Assembly (NCBI RefSeq): GCF_965218915.1
Contig: NZ_OZ244708.1
Span: 496,001-560,000, forward strand
DNA length: 64,000 nt
Direction of reading: 5' to 3'
Source of the DNA: Novosphingopyxis sp965218915
GTDB taxonomy: Bacteria > Pseudomonadota > Alphaproteobacteria > Sphingomonadales > Sphingomonadaceae
Shown: positions 1 to 9,539 of the stretch, piece by piece
Numbering within the stretch: position 1 is the stretch's first letter
Layout of the letters: every line of letters starts with the position of its first letter
The notes under the pieces: generated by a model
What the model was told of the DNA's origin: nothing
Database searches by the model: none
What the model saw: the letters and a program-made list of their open reading frames with translations, nothing else
Translations under genes and position numbers: made by a program

Positions 1-792
1 CTTCACCGTCTCGCCGTTCACGTCATAATCGAAATAGCCGAGAACCTCCACGCCGTCGCGGCGGATCTTGCGCTTCTGGTAGACGCCGCCGATCAGGATG
101 CCGAAGGTCTCGGAAGAATTCTTCCAGCTAACCAGACCGGATGCCTGCGGATCGAAGCTGTCGCGCTTTTCCGAATAGACCGCCTGTGCCGATGCCGAAA
201 TGGTCCATGCGTCCAGATCGAGGGGGTCGCGTGTATTGACATTGATCGTCGCACCGATTCCACCCTCTTCCACGTCGGCTTGCGGGCTCTTGTAGACCTC
301 GAGCTGGCCGACGATCTCCGACGGCAGCGTAAGATAATTGAACGAGCGCGTGGCGGCGAGCTGTTCGAGCACGAACCAGTCGGCGGTCGCGATCCCGTGG
401 CCGTTGACCAGCGTCTTGGTAAGATTCGGCGCAGTACCACGCAGGCTGACCCGTTCGCCTTCGCCGAACTCGCGGTTGATGACGACGCCGGGAACGCGTT
501 GCAGCGCCTCGGCGACGTTCTTGTCGGGAAACTTGCCGATATCTTCCGCGGTCAGAACATCCGCGATGACGCCCAGATTGCGCTTTGCGTCGATCGATGC
601 CCGCTGCGATGCCCGGATGCCGGTGACGATGATGTCCTGCGATTCGGTATAGGAGGTATCCTCTTGGGGAGAAGCGGCCGGTTCGCCGCTGTTGATCGGG
701 ACATCCTCGTCATTCTGCGCCTGAGCGGCGGACGCCACGATACCGATTGCGAAGATGCTCGCGGTCCAGCCTAATTGCCTGCAAATGCTCAT
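1..792 (-). CDS. TonB-dependent receptor, N-terminal part (cut by window edge)
   Basis: The first 264 residues of an outer-membrane TonB-dependent receptor are visible; the rest lies beyond base 1. A signal peptide ends near AASAAQAQ, and is followed by DIIVTGIRASQRASIDAK, the usual start of the plug in receptors of sphingomonads, Caulobacter and Xanthomonas. The plug continues with DIGKFPDKNVAEALQRVPG, SLRGTAPN and the strand signature GGIGATINVNTRDP. The ATG at 792 is chosen because the signal peptide follows directly. The gene diverges from a GntR regulator and nagBA-type genes, so uptake of N-acetylglucosamine or chitin oligosaccharides is the likely role. The family is clear; the substrate is inferred from neighbours only. 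Confidence 0.9.
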   Translation of the reverse strand, partial: MSICRQLGWTASIFAIGIVASAAQAQNDEDVPINSGEPAASPQEDTSYTESQDIIVTGIRASQRASIDAKRNLGVIADVLTAEDIGKFPDKNVAEALQRVPGVVINREFGEGERVSLRGTAPNLTKTLVNGHGIATADWFVLEQLAATRSFNYLTLPSEIVGQLEVYKSPQADVEEGGIGATINVNTRDPLDLDAWTISASAQAVYSEKRDSFDPQASGLVSWKNSSETFGILIGGVYQKRKIRRDGVEVLGYFDYDVNGETVK

Positions 793-942
793 CGTCCACC
801 CCTTTTCCCCTCGGCACTTATCAATGCCTCTATGGCACCAATCAAATACCAATTATGGAAAACATCCGCCAACTTATACGGATCGTCAAGGGGAAATTTC
901 AAATTCGTGAAGCAATGAGGAAAATTTCTGCTGGATATTGGT

Positions 943-960
943 TCCTAAGTGGTCTTAGGA
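943..960. promoter_or_regulatory. Palindromic candidate operator upstream of gntR
   Basis: A perfect inverted repeat, TCCTAAG-TGGT-CTTAGGA, lies 33 bp before the regulator start and within the divergent TonB receptor/regulator interval. GntR/HutC proteins bind short palindromes as dimers, so this is the best candidate autoregulatory site. Assignment to this regulator is inference. Confidence 0.45.
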
Positions 961-993
961 TGAATCTACTGCGTGACAATCGGGGGGATGTGT

Positions 994-1746
994 ATGCCGC
1001 AGGGCGAAATCAAGATATCGGCAACCGAGGCCCCGGCCTCCAAAAGCCGCCGTGTGCTGTACCGCCATGTGCAGGATCGGCTCCGCAGCGCGATCGACAG
1101 CGGTGCCTATCGTCCCGAGGACGCGATTCCGCCGGAACGTGAACTGGCGGCGGAACTCGGCGTCTCGCGCATTACGCTGCGCAAGGCGGTGGAAGGACTT
1201 GTCAACGAGGGGCTGCTGCTGCGGCGACAGGGCGCCGGTACCTTCGTTACGGGACGCGTCGAGAAACAATTCGCCAAGCTGACCTCCTTTTCCGAGGACA
1301 TGGCGGCGCGTGGCCGCTCGGTGCGCAGCGAGTGGCTTCGTCGCTCGGAGGGCGTGGTGACATCGGACGAATCGCTCGCGCTGGGTCTCAGCCCCGGCGC
1401 GCAGGTCTACCGGTTCCACCGCATCCGCTATGCCGACGATCTCGGCATGGCGCTCGAATATACCACCATTCCTTTGTTCGGCCTGCCGGACATCGCGGCG
1501 GTCAAAACCTCGCTTTACGCGGCGCTCGATGCGGCCGGTCATCGTCCCGTGCGCGCCCTGCAGCGGCTGCGAGCGGCGCTGTTCGACCAGTCAAAGGCCA
1601 AATTGATAGGGGTCGAGGCAGGTGCCGCGGGACTGTTCATCGACCGGCGGGGATTTCTGAAGGACGGACGACCCATCGAAATGACGCAGAGCTGGTATCG
1701 CGGCGACGCCTATGACTTTGTGGCTGAGCTGAGCGATCCGGAATGA
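994..1746 (+). CDS. GntR/HutC-family regulator, likely of the nag cluster
   Basis: A 250-residue regulator. The winged helix-turn-helix occupies roughly residues 20-90 (LYRHVQDRLRSAI, PPERELAAELGVSRITLRKA, RRQGAGTFV). The C-terminal UTRA ligand domain follows (FSEDMAARGRSV, YRFHRIRYAD, and a C-terminal RPIEMTQSWYRGD). Upstream in-frame starts exist (GTG 973, ATG 988), but ATG 994 has a GGGGGG Shine-Dalgarno about 6 nt upstream. It overlaps the following deaminase gene by 4 bp (ATGA). HutC-type regulators of this context sense an amino-sugar phosphate; that ligand is inferred from the operon. It would repress the nag genes and perhaps the divergent TonB receptor. Confidence 0.9.
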   Translation: MPQGEIKISATEAPASKSRRVLYRHVQDRLRSAIDSGAYRPEDAIPPERELAAELGVSRITLRKAVEGLVNEGLLLRRQGAGTFVTGRVEKQFAKLTSFSEDMAARGRSVRSEWLRRSEGVVTSDESLALGLSPGAQVYRFHRIRYADDLGMALEYTTIPLFGLPDIAAVKTSLYAALDAAGHRPVRALQRLRAALFDQSKAKLIGVEAGAAGLFIDRRGFLKDGRPIEMTQSWYRGDAYDFVAELSDPE

Positions 1747-2771
1747 CCCAGTCCCAAACCGATATGGCGCGCGAGGCGGCGCAAGCGGCGGACGCGGTCC
1801 GGCGCCAGCAAGCGGGCGACGGGAATCAGATGGAAGCGATCGCGCGGAGCTTGCGCGATCGGCCCCCGCCCGTGGTCCTGACCTGCGCCCGCGGCAGTTC
1901 CGATCACGCCGCGACCTATGCCAAATATCTCATTGAGACGCTGATCGGCATTCCGGTGTCGTCGGCCGCGCCATCCACCGCTTCGATCTACGGCCGCATT
2001 CCGCAAGCGCAGGGCGCGCTGTGCATCGCGATCTCGCAGTCCGGCGCCAGCCCCGATCTGCTGGCCTCGGCGCGCGCGGCAAAGTCGGGCGGCGCGCGGA
2101 CGCTGGCATTGGTGAACGCCGCCGCGTCGCCGCTCGCCGATCTTGCCGACCATGTTGTTCCGCTCGAGGCCGGCCCGGAACGCAGCGTTGCCGCCACGAA
2201 AAGCTATATCGCTTCGCTGGCGCGGATCGCCGAGCTGGTGGCCGCCTGGTCGAACGACGCCTCGTTGAACGAGGCTTTGGCCGAGCTGCCGGATCAGTTG
2301 CAGGCCGCGACCGAGCTTGACTGGTCCGCTCTCGTCGATGAACTGAGCGATGCGCGCGGCCTGTACGTCATCGGCCGCGGGGTTGGCTTGGGGGCTGCAC
2401 AAGAGGCGGCCCTGAAGCTCAAGGAAACATGCGGTCTGCATGCCGAGGCGTTCAGTTCTGCAGAGGTGCTGCACGGCCCGATGGCGATCATCACGGAGGC
2501 CTTCCCACTGCTTGTGTTCCGTCAGGAGGATGCCACCGCCAAGGGTATCGACGATGTGATCACAACGATGCTGGATCGTGGCGCGCGGATACGGGTCGCG
2601 GGCAAATGCCCGGGCCAGGCGATTTCGCTTCCGACGATTACCACCCATCCCGCGTTGCAGCCCATCGTGCAGATCCAGTCCTTCTATGGCGCGGTCAATG
2701 CGCTGTCCTTGCGACGGGGTTTCGATCCCGACCGCCCGCCCCATCTTAAAAAGGTGACGCAGACGACATGA
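1743..2771 (+). CDS. nagB-II: SIS-domain glucosamine-6-phosphate deaminase (NagB-II type)
   Basis: This 342-residue cytoplasmic protein has two SIS domains. The first contains TCARGSSDHAATYAKYLIE and ISQSGASPDL. The second contains VIGRGVGLGAAQEAALKLKE followed by EAFSSAEVLHGPMAII, where the late glutamate and histidine region corresponds to the isomerase site of the GlmS-like family. There is no glutamine amidotransferase domain, so it is not GlmS. NagB-II enzymes convert glucosamine-6-phosphate to fructose-6-phosphate plus ammonia. The gene starts inside the stop of the GntR gene and its own stop overlaps the nagA start, showing tight translational coupling. A sugar isomerase of other specificity is possible but unlikely next to nagA. 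Confidence 0.88.
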   Translation: MTQSQTDMAREAAQAADAVRRQQAGDGNQMEAIARSLRDRPPPVVLTCARGSSDHAATYAKYLIETLIGIPVSSAAPSTASIYGRIPQAQGALCIAISQSGASPDLLASARAAKSGGARTLALVNAAASPLADLADHVVPLEAGPERSVAATKSYIASLARIAELVAAWSNDASLNEALAELPDQLQAATELDWSALVDELSDARGLYVIGRGVGLGAAQEAALKLKETCGLHAEAFSSAEVLHGPMAIITEAFPLLVFRQEDATAKGIDDVITTMLDRGARIRVAGKCPGQAISLPTITTHPALQPIVQIQSFYGAVNALSLRRGFDPDRPPHLKKVTQTT

Positions 2772-3940
2772 CGCACGCGCTCACAGGCGGCCGAATCCTG
2801 CTGGAGTCCGGCATGGTACAAGGCCATGCGCTGCTGATCGACAATGGCCAGATCGCCGCGATCGTTGGCGCACGGGACGTGCCCGTCGGCACGCCTTGCA
2901 CCGACCTTGGCGAAGCCACTCTGCTGCCCGGCTTCATCGATTGTCAGGTGAATGGCGGCGGCGGCGTTCTGTTCAACGAGAACCCGACGGTCGAGGCGAT
3001 TGCTGCAATCGGCGCGGCCCACCGAAATTACGGCACCACCGGATTTCTTCCGACGCTCCTGACCGATTCGTTCGATGTCGTGCGCGCGGGAATGGCCGCC
3101 GTCGGGGAAGCGATCGCGCAGGGCGTGCCCGGCGTACTGGGGATCCACATCGAAGGGCCGTTCCTGAGCGCCGACCGCGGCGGAATTCACGATCCGGACA
3201 AGATGCGGCCGCTGGACGAGGATGGATTCGCTCTGGTTACCGGCATGAAACGCGGCGTGACCCTGCTCACCCTCGCTCCGGAGCGTACCAGTCCGGCCAT
3301 GATCCGCCGGCTCACCGCGGCCGGGATCATCGTGGCCGCCGGCCATACCAACGGGACCTATGCGCAAATTCGCAGCGGACTCGATGCAGGCGTGCGCGGC
3401 TTCACCCATCTGTTCAATGCCATGTCCCCACTAACCTCCCGCGCGCCGGGCGCGGTCGGCGCCGCGCTGGAGGACGACGAAAGCTGGTGCGGGCTGATCG
3501 TCGACGGCCACCATGTCGACCCGGTCACGATGCGCCTCGCCCTACGTCTCAAACGACGCGAACGGATCATGCTGGTGACCGATGCGATGCCGAGCGTCGG
3601 TGCGGCGGATAAGGATTTTTCGCTACAGGGCCGGCCCGTCACGGTGCGCGGCGGAGTCTGCCGCGATGAATTCGGAACGCTTGCGGGATCGGACCTCGAC
3701 ATGGCCAGCGCTGTCCGCAACGCGGTCCGATTGCTCGAGCTACCATTGGAGGCGGCCAGCATGATGGCGAGCGCAAGTCCGGCCGAGTTCCTCGGAATCG
3801 CCCCGCTTCATGGCCGTATCGCGGTGGGCGCGCGTGCAGATCTTGTTGCAATGGCAGAGAATATGACTGTCCAGGCGAGTTGGATCGGTGGCGAAGGTTC
3901 CGGCGCCGTGCCTGCTGCCCCGGCCGTGAGTTCGACATAG
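2768..3940 (+). CDS. nagA: N-acetylglucosamine-6-phosphate deacetylase
   Basis: A 390-residue amidohydrolase that removes the acetyl group from GlcNAc-6-phosphate, feeding the deaminase encoded just upstream. Visible family signatures are GFIDCQVNGGGGVLFNE near residue 57, HIEGPFLSADRGG (metal-binding glutamate), AAGHTNGTYAQI, THLFNAMSPLTSRAPG, VDGHHVDP and VTDAMPSVGAAD, whose aspartate is the catalytic residue of the family. Length is normal for NagA. The start overlaps the deaminase stop by 4 bp. A nearby kinase or inner-membrane transporter is not present, so these must be encoded elsewhere. Confidence 0.95.
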   Translation: MTHALTGGRILLESGMVQGHALLIDNGQIAAIVGARDVPVGTPCTDLGEATLLPGFIDCQVNGGGGVLFNENPTVEAIAAIGAAHRNYGTTGFLPTLLTDSFDVVRAGMAAVGEAIAQGVPGVLGIHIEGPFLSADRGGIHDPDKMRPLDEDGFALVTGMKRGVTLLTLAPERTSPAMIRRLTAAGIIVAAGHTNGTYAQIRSGLDAGVRGFTHLFNAMSPLTSRAPGAVGAALEDDESWCGLIVDGHHVDPVTMRLALRLKRRERIMLVTDAMPSVGAADKDFSLQGRPVTVRGGVCRDEFGTLAGSDLDMASAVRNAVRLLELPLEAASMMASASPAEFLGIAPLHGRIAVGARADLVAMAENMTVQASWIGGEGSGAVPAAPAVSST

Positions 3941-4112
3941 CAATGGACAGTGGGGTCTCAGATTTGAATTTGGAGCTTCAATCGCTCTTCCACACGGGCG
4001 GGAGAAGGATATGGAAGCTGGCGACCAGCGCCGGGCTGGGCGGATGCGGATGGGCGGTGCCGCTTAGGTGGCTCCAAATCGGCAGGCATCTCCTTGAATT
4101 ATGAAACATTTT

Positions 4113-4126
4113 TGTAAGCGCTTTCA
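4113..4126. promoter_or_regulatory. LacI-type operator-like palindrome at left edge of CRISPR array
   Basis: TGTAAGCGCTTTCA is one base from a perfect TGTAAGCGCTTACA palindrome, the classic shape of LacI-family sugar operators with central AAGCGCTT. It ends 3 bp before the degenerate first CRISPR repeat. No gene starts near it on either strand. The rest of 3941-4128 holds no ORF that I can support. Confidence 0.4.
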
Positions 4127-4128
4127 GC

Positions 4129-7100
4129 GATGCCCCCGACCTACCGATTTGCCTATGGTAGACAGCTTTCCGATGCGCGGGACGGAAGCCGGTGCCGTGG
4201 TTTCCCTACCGATTTGCCTATGGTAGGACTTTTTGAGTTCTGAAGCCTCGGCATCGAAGGCCGTGGTTTCCCTACCGATTTGCCTATGGTAGGACGCGAT
4301 CGAAGAAGGCTAAAGACACCGCCGTGGTTTCCCTACCGATTTGCCTATGGTAGGACACCAGCGCCTTGCCTAGCGCCTCGTGGATAGCCGTGGTTTCCCT
4401 ACCGATTTACCTATGGTAGGACGCGCCGGACGAGGACCGCCTGCGCGAAGGGCCGTGGTTTCCCTACCGATTTGCCTATGGTAGGACCGGGAACGGAAGA
4501 AGCCCGCGCCTACCTCGGCCGTGGTTTCCCTACCGATTTGCCTATGGTAGGACCGCGAACACACGGTGTGGCGGGCGATCGCGGCCGTGGTTTCCCTACC
4601 GATTTGCCTATGGTAGGACCAACGCGCCGCGCCCAGCCTTTGCCAAACGGCCGTGGTTTCCCTACCGATTTGCCTATGGTAGGACGCCGAGCAATTCTGC
4701 CGCAAGGCACTCTCGGCCGTGGTTTCCCTACCGATTTGCCTATGGTAGGACGGAAGGTCGCGGAAGGCAGCACCAGCACCGGCCGTGGTTTCCCTACCGA
4801 TTTGCCTATGGTAGGACGCAAGGCTGACTACCCTGAACCGTTCTGGCGCCGTGGTTTCCCTACCGATTTGCCTATGGTAGGACCCTCAGGGCCGGCGTTC
4901 CTCTGGAAGTAACGCCGTGGTTTCCCTACCGATTTGCCTATGGTAGGACCCACCCGATCAATCCGCCCAGGCACAAGGGGCCGTGGTTTCCCTACCGATT
5001 TGCCTATGGTAGGACAAGCGCTCGCCGCATTCAGGCCCGAACCGGGCCGTGGTTTCCCTACCGATTTGCCTATGGTAGGACTCGCGCTGCTTGCGGGTGA
5101 CGGCCAGTTCGGCCGTGGTTTCCCTACCGATTTGCCTATGGTAGGACCCGGACGCGGCATTGAACAAGTCAACTTGCGCCGTGGTTTCCCTACCGATTTG
5201 CCTATGGTAGGACCTTGTTGCCGGGCATCCTTCAGCAGCCGGTGCCGTGGTTTCCCTACCGATTTGCCTATGGTAGGACCTGACGAGCCGCGGTATATTC
5301 GTGATGCAGGCCGTGGTTTCCCTACCGATTTGCCTATGGTAGGACCCAAGAGCTCCTCGCCCTCGGGCGATAGCAGCCGTGGTTTCCCTACCGATTTGCC
5401 TATGGTAGGACTGGAAATCACGCTGGGCGATTATGCCACCGGCCGTGGTTTCCCTACCGATTTGCCTATGGTAGGACGGCAATCACAAGCTGCATGACGA
5501 GGCCCAGGCCGTGGTTTCCCTACCGATTTGCCTATGGTAGGACAGCACCGCGCGGAACTGGCACTTGGGCATTGCCGTGGTTTCCCTACCGATTTGCCTA
5601 TGGTAGGACTCAGCAATATCGCGGGCGGGCTGAATGCCGGCCGTGGTTTCCCTACCGATTTGCCTATGGTAGGACTTTGCCGATCGCCTTGAGGCCAGAG
5701 ATCGAGCCGTGGTTTCCCTACCGATTTGCCTATGGTAGGACTTATCCGATTGCCCGATCAGGGCCGGTTATGCCGTGGTTTCCCTACCGATTTGCCTATG
5801 GTAGGACTCCGATGTGCGGCGCGCCTTGGGCCAGATGGCCGTGGTTTCCCTACCGATTTGCCTATGGTAGGACATAGCCATCTTTTGGGCTTCGGCAGAA
5901 ATAGCCGTGGTTTCCCTACCGATTTGCCTATGGTAGGACGTTGTCCGCCGACTTGGCGACGTGGAACGAGCCGTGGTTTCCCTACCGATTTGCCTATGGT
6001 AGGACTGGATTTGTGCGCGAGGCTTGGCCGGTCCTGCCGTGGTTTCCCTACCGATTTGCCTATGGTAGGACAAGGGCTATGGGCCAAAGCAGATCACCGG
6101 CGCCGTGGTTTCCCTACCGATTTGCCTATGGTAGGACTCAGTGGAGCTAATGAGCTTGACCGATTGCGCCGTGGTTTCCCTACCGATTTGCCTATGGTAG
6201 GACCCGGCCGGCAACGGCTCCACGCCGACGCCTGCCGTGGTTTCCCTACCGATTTGCCTATGGTAGGACCAAGATTGCCACAAGCTAAACGGGTCAGCAG
6301 CCGTGGTTTCCCTACCGATTTGCCTATGGTAGGACCCCCTCAATCATATCGAGCCGAACACCTTCGCCGTGGTTTCCCTACCGATTTGCCTATGGTAGGA
6401 CGCGATTGCGATGGTTCGCGCGGAACGTAAAGCCGTGGTTTCCCTACCGATTTGCCTATGGTAGGACCATTGCTAGCGTTGGGAATTTGTTGAAAGAGCC
6501 GTGGTTTCCCTACCGATTTGCCTATGGTAGGACGAGGAGGGCGTGGCCCTCCCGGCGTGACTGGCCGTGGTTTCCCTACCGATTTGCCTATGGTAGGACC
6601 TGCGCAGCCGTGGACTCTCCGCGGACATGGCCGTGGTTTCCCTACCGATTTGCCTATGGTAGGACCGCGCGCGTCCGACGCTGTCGGTGACGCTCGCCGT
6701 GGTTTCCCTACCGATTTGCCTATGGTAGGACAGGATCGCAGCGCTTACCCGGTGGGCTTTGGCCGTGGTTTCCCTACCGATTTGCCTATGGTAGGACGCG
6801 ATTGCGATGGTTCGCGCGGAACGTAAAGCCGTGGTTTCCCTACCGATTTGCCTATGGTAGGACTCACGGTAGCTATCGATCCGCTCAACCCAGGCCGTGG
6901 TTTCCCTACCGATTTGCCTATGGTAGGACCGTAGCCAGCGGGATTGAGCGTTCGCGTCCGCCGTGGTTTCCCTACCGATTTGCCTATGGTAGGACTAGTA
7001 TTCGGCCCACCAGCCCATAAGCTTTGCCGTGGTTTCCCTACCGATTTGCCTATGGTAGGACCAAACGACCCGTATTATGAGCACTACAACAGCCGTGGTT

Positions 7101-8249
7101 TCCCTACCGATTTGCCTATGGTAGGACTCCGCAAAGATGGAGCCCGTCATCGCACATGCCGTGGTTTCCCTACCGATTTGCCTATGGTAGGACTTTTCTG
7201 ATCTTTGATACTTGAGAAGTCGTGCCGTGGTTTCCCTACCGATTTGCCTATGGTAGGACTGACGATTTGAGTGGCTACACGCGCGTTCAGCCGTGGTTTC
7301 CCTACCGATTTGCCTATGGTAGGACAGCCGTCCCGTAAATAGCGCCGACCGTGCTGCCGTGGTTTCCCTACCGATTTGCCTATGGTAGGACCGAACCGGT
7401 CGATCCTGCCGGTGAACACCTGCCGTGGTTTCCCTACCGATTTGCCTATGGTAGGACCGCCGTCACCAAGAGCGCACGAGGCGTGCTGCCGTGGTTTCCC
7501 TACCGATTTGCCTATGGTAGGACGGGATAAATACCGATCCGCCGGCGGGGCTTGCCGTGGTTTCCCTACCGATTTGCCTATGGTAGGACCAAAAGGAAAT
7601 GGGGCCGATCGGGGCGAACGCCGTGGTTTCCCTACCGATTTGCCTATGGTAGGACAGGGAGGGCGTGGCCCTCCCGGCGTGGCGGGCCGTGGTTTCCCTA
7701 CCGATTTGCCTATGGTAGGACATCCACGGTGATAACCGCTTCGGGAACCAGGCCGTGGTTTCCCTACCGATTTGCCTATGGTAGGACAGGGCAATGTCGG
7801 GAACCTGGCGCGGCGCGGCCGTGGTTTCCCTACCGATTTGCCTATGGTAGGACCATTGGCTTGCGGCCAAGCCGGTGCTTGAGGCCGTGGTTTCCCTACC
7901 GATTTGCCTATGGTAGGACGCATTCTAGCTTGGCTTTAATGAATATGTGGCCGTGGTTTCCCTACCGATTTGCCTATGGTAGGACAGCGGCTTTAACGTC
8001 GCTCGCGTCAACTTTGCCGTGGTTTCCCTACCGATTTGCCTATGGTAGGACGAGGTCGACGGGCTTTACCGTGGCGTGTGTGCCGTGGTTTCCCTACCGA
8101 TTTGCCTATGGTAGGACCGTGAACCTATCGTCACGCCAGACTCGGTGGCCGTGGTTTCCCTACCGATTTGCCTATGGTAGGACGGAGAGCCTTGGCGAAG
8201 GCAGGGGCGACGAGCCGTGGTTTCCCTACCGATTTGCCTATGGTAGGAC
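4129..8249 (+). CRISPR. Type II-C CRISPR array, 62 canonical repeats plus one degenerate repeat
   Basis: The 36-bp repeat begins GCCGTGGTTTCCCTACCGAT and ends TTGCCTATGGTAGGAC. Full copies start at 4194, 4260, 4321, 4387, 4452, 4518 and then every 66 bp to 8214, with 30-bp spacers. Exceptions are at the left end: a 25-bp spacer (4296-4320), a 29-bp spacer (4423-4451), a G-to-A change in the repeat at 4387, and a degenerate repeat at 4129-4163 that keeps only CTACCGATTTGCCTATGGTA plus GAC. That gives 62 spacers. Strand is called from the tracrRNA: the anti-repeat complements the first 25 nt of the + strand repeat. The repeat also aligns without gaps to the Neisseria meningitidis II-C repeat, as I remember it, in this orientation. 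The spacers at 6402-6431 and 6798-6827 are identical. Confidence 0.98.
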
Positions 8250-8272
8250 TGCTATGGCGTAAGGAATTGGAA

Positions 8273-8316
8273 CTGTTGTGATTTTCGCTGACTAATCGCC
8301 GCCGAAATCACAACAG
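8273..8316. repeat. Inverted repeat between array and cas2 end
   Basis: CTGTTGTGATTTTCG (8273-8287) and CGAAATCACAACAG (8303-8316) form a 14-bp stem with one bulged T. The right arm contains the cas2 stop codon. It sits in the only space between the last repeat and cas2, so it could end transcription from both sides or form part of the adaptation leader. Function is inference. Confidence 0.55.
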
Positions 8317-8637
8317 CACCATCTGAGACGTGCCGACCGACTCGGTTTTTCGTGCGTTTCCGAGCATCAATTCCATCCTGCCATACTGCTTGTCCGTTAC
8401 CTGGAGCGTTCTGACGCTTCCCTCCTTGGGCAAACTCGAACGCACTCTGCGGATATGTTTGTCCACAGCATCTTGCCCCCTACAGACACGTGCGTAAACC
8501 GAAAGTTGCAGCATCATAAAGCCGTCCTTTTTGAGGAATTCGCGGAAGCGATTTGCTCTGCGCCGCTGGGGCTTCGTCATTGTCGGCAAGTCGAAGAACA
8601 CCATTAGCCACATGAAGCGGACCTCCTCTGCTTCCAT
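8308..8637 (-). CDS. cas2: CRISPR-associated endoribonuclease/adaptation protein Cas2
   Basis: A 109-residue Cas2. The ferredoxin-like first strand MWLMVFFDLPTMTK carries the conserved aspartate of FFDLP, and is followed by RRRANRFREFLKKDGFMMLQLSVYARV and the VRTLQVTDKQYGRMELMLG strand, all typical of type II Cas2. With Cas1 it forms the spacer-integration complex. It is the last gene of cas9-cas1-cas2, 2 bp after cas1, and ends 58 bp from the last repeat of the array. No csn2 or cas4 is present, which defines subtype II-C. Confidence 0.97.
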   Translation of the reverse strand: MEAEEVRFMWLMVFFDLPTMTKPQRRRANRFREFLKKDGFMMLQLSVYARVCRGQDAVDKHIRRVRSSLPKEGSVRTLQVTDKQYGRMELMLGNARKTESVGTSQMVLL

Positions 8638-8639
8638 GG

Positions 8640-9539
8640 CTAGTTTCGCCGCGCCAACGGCAAGGCGGGCGTATTAAGCAAACCGGCATTGCGACCTTCG
8701 ATAACCCGCACAAGGCTTGCGGCCACCACTTCGGTGGCCGCAAGGATGGTCAGCCGCTCTTCCTCGATCGACACGCTTTCGTTGAGGATACCCGCCATGT
8801 GGCGGCGATCTTCTACATCCAGTTCTTCCCGATCTGTTTCATTTGCTCGCCTTTGCGCCAGACGATCTACGGAGGGCCGAAACGGCTCAATCAGATCATC
8901 GACCAGATTGAACGGATTGGTGCGCGACTTGTGGTGGATGCCGAAGGCCGGAAGTAAGCCCGAGGCAGCGCAGGCGCGTGCGAGCGCAGCGCGAACGACG
9001 GCGTATCCGTAATTGAGCAGGGCATTCTCGCGGGTTTCGTCGTGTCGACGAAAATCTGCGAACAGCTGGGGCCAGTAGGCGCGGGCCGCCTGCGCTTCCA
9101 GATTGCCGGGATCGCCCGAGCCAACCCGCGACGCCATCGCCGACAGCGCCTGTGCATGATCATTTCCAATAGCGCGCAACACTGCCGCCTGGTTTTCGAT
9201 CTTCGCCCGGACGATCCTCTGCCACAAACGTTTCTGTAGCGGCACAGTCATCCCGATTTGGGCGTGGGCGATGGCAGATTGGGCATGATGCTGATGAAAG
9301 GAAATGAGCACACCGGCTGGATGATGTTTGGCGTCCGGCACGATCATGGCGACGCCGTTCTCTGCCAATGCGCTTAGAAGTGAACCTGAAATCGATAGCT
9401 GGGGCGTGTCGAGAATAATCCAGGCGATATCCTCGACCGGGAAAGTCAGTTCTTCGCTTGCTTCTGGCGCGACGACGATCTGCCGCCTGCGATGCGTCAG
9501 CCGGGCGGGATTGGAGATGTGCAGACCTCGCCATGCCAT
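8640..9539 (-). CDS. cas1: CRISPR integrase Cas1 (type II)
   Basis: A 299-residue Cas1 that integrates new spacers together with Cas2. The N-terminal beta domain reads MAWRGLHISNPARLTHRRRQIVVA. The helical catalytic domain includes ENALLNYGYAVVRAALARA, AFGIHHKSRTNPFNLVDDLIEPFRP; the metal ligands of the family (Glu, His, Asp) fall in NALLNYGYA-preceding Glu, GIHH and DDLIEPFR. The ATG lies 43 bp inside the 3' end of cas9 in another frame, an overlap common in compact II-C operons. Length and start agree with type II Cas1 proteins. Confidence 0.97.
   Translation of the reverse strand: MAWRGLHISNPARLTHRRRQIVVAPEASEELTFPVEDIAWIILDTPQLSISGSLLSALAENGVAMIVPDAKHHPAGVLISFHQHHAQSAIAHAQIGMTVPLQKRLWQRIVRAKIENQAAVLRAIGNDHAQALSAMASRVGSGDPGNLEAQAARAYWPQLFADFRRHDETRENALLNYGYAVVRAALARACAASGLLPAFGIHHKSRTNPFNLVDDLIEPFRPSVDRLAQRRANETDREELDVEDRRHMAGILNESVSIEEERLTILAATEVVAASLVRVIEGRNAGLLNTPALPLARRN

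Noticed and set aside
4129..8249. crRNA transcription from the minus strand
   Set aside because: The anti-repeat near cas9 complements the first 25 nt of the + strand repeat, and the tracrRNA tail and terminator also read on the + strand; the minus orientation would leave the anti-repeat pairing with the wrong half.
4472..8262. Long open frames with repeating GFPTDLPMVG, PTIGKSVGKPR or SYHRQIGRETTA motifs on both strands
   Set aside because: They are translations of the 36-bp CRISPR repeat in different frames; the 66-bp period is divisible by 3, so the frames stay open.
8250..8307. A self-targeting spacer or second tracrRNA in the array-cas2 gap
   Set aside because: The gap holds only an inverted repeat that includes the cas2 stop; no repeat complement or spacer match was seen by eye.
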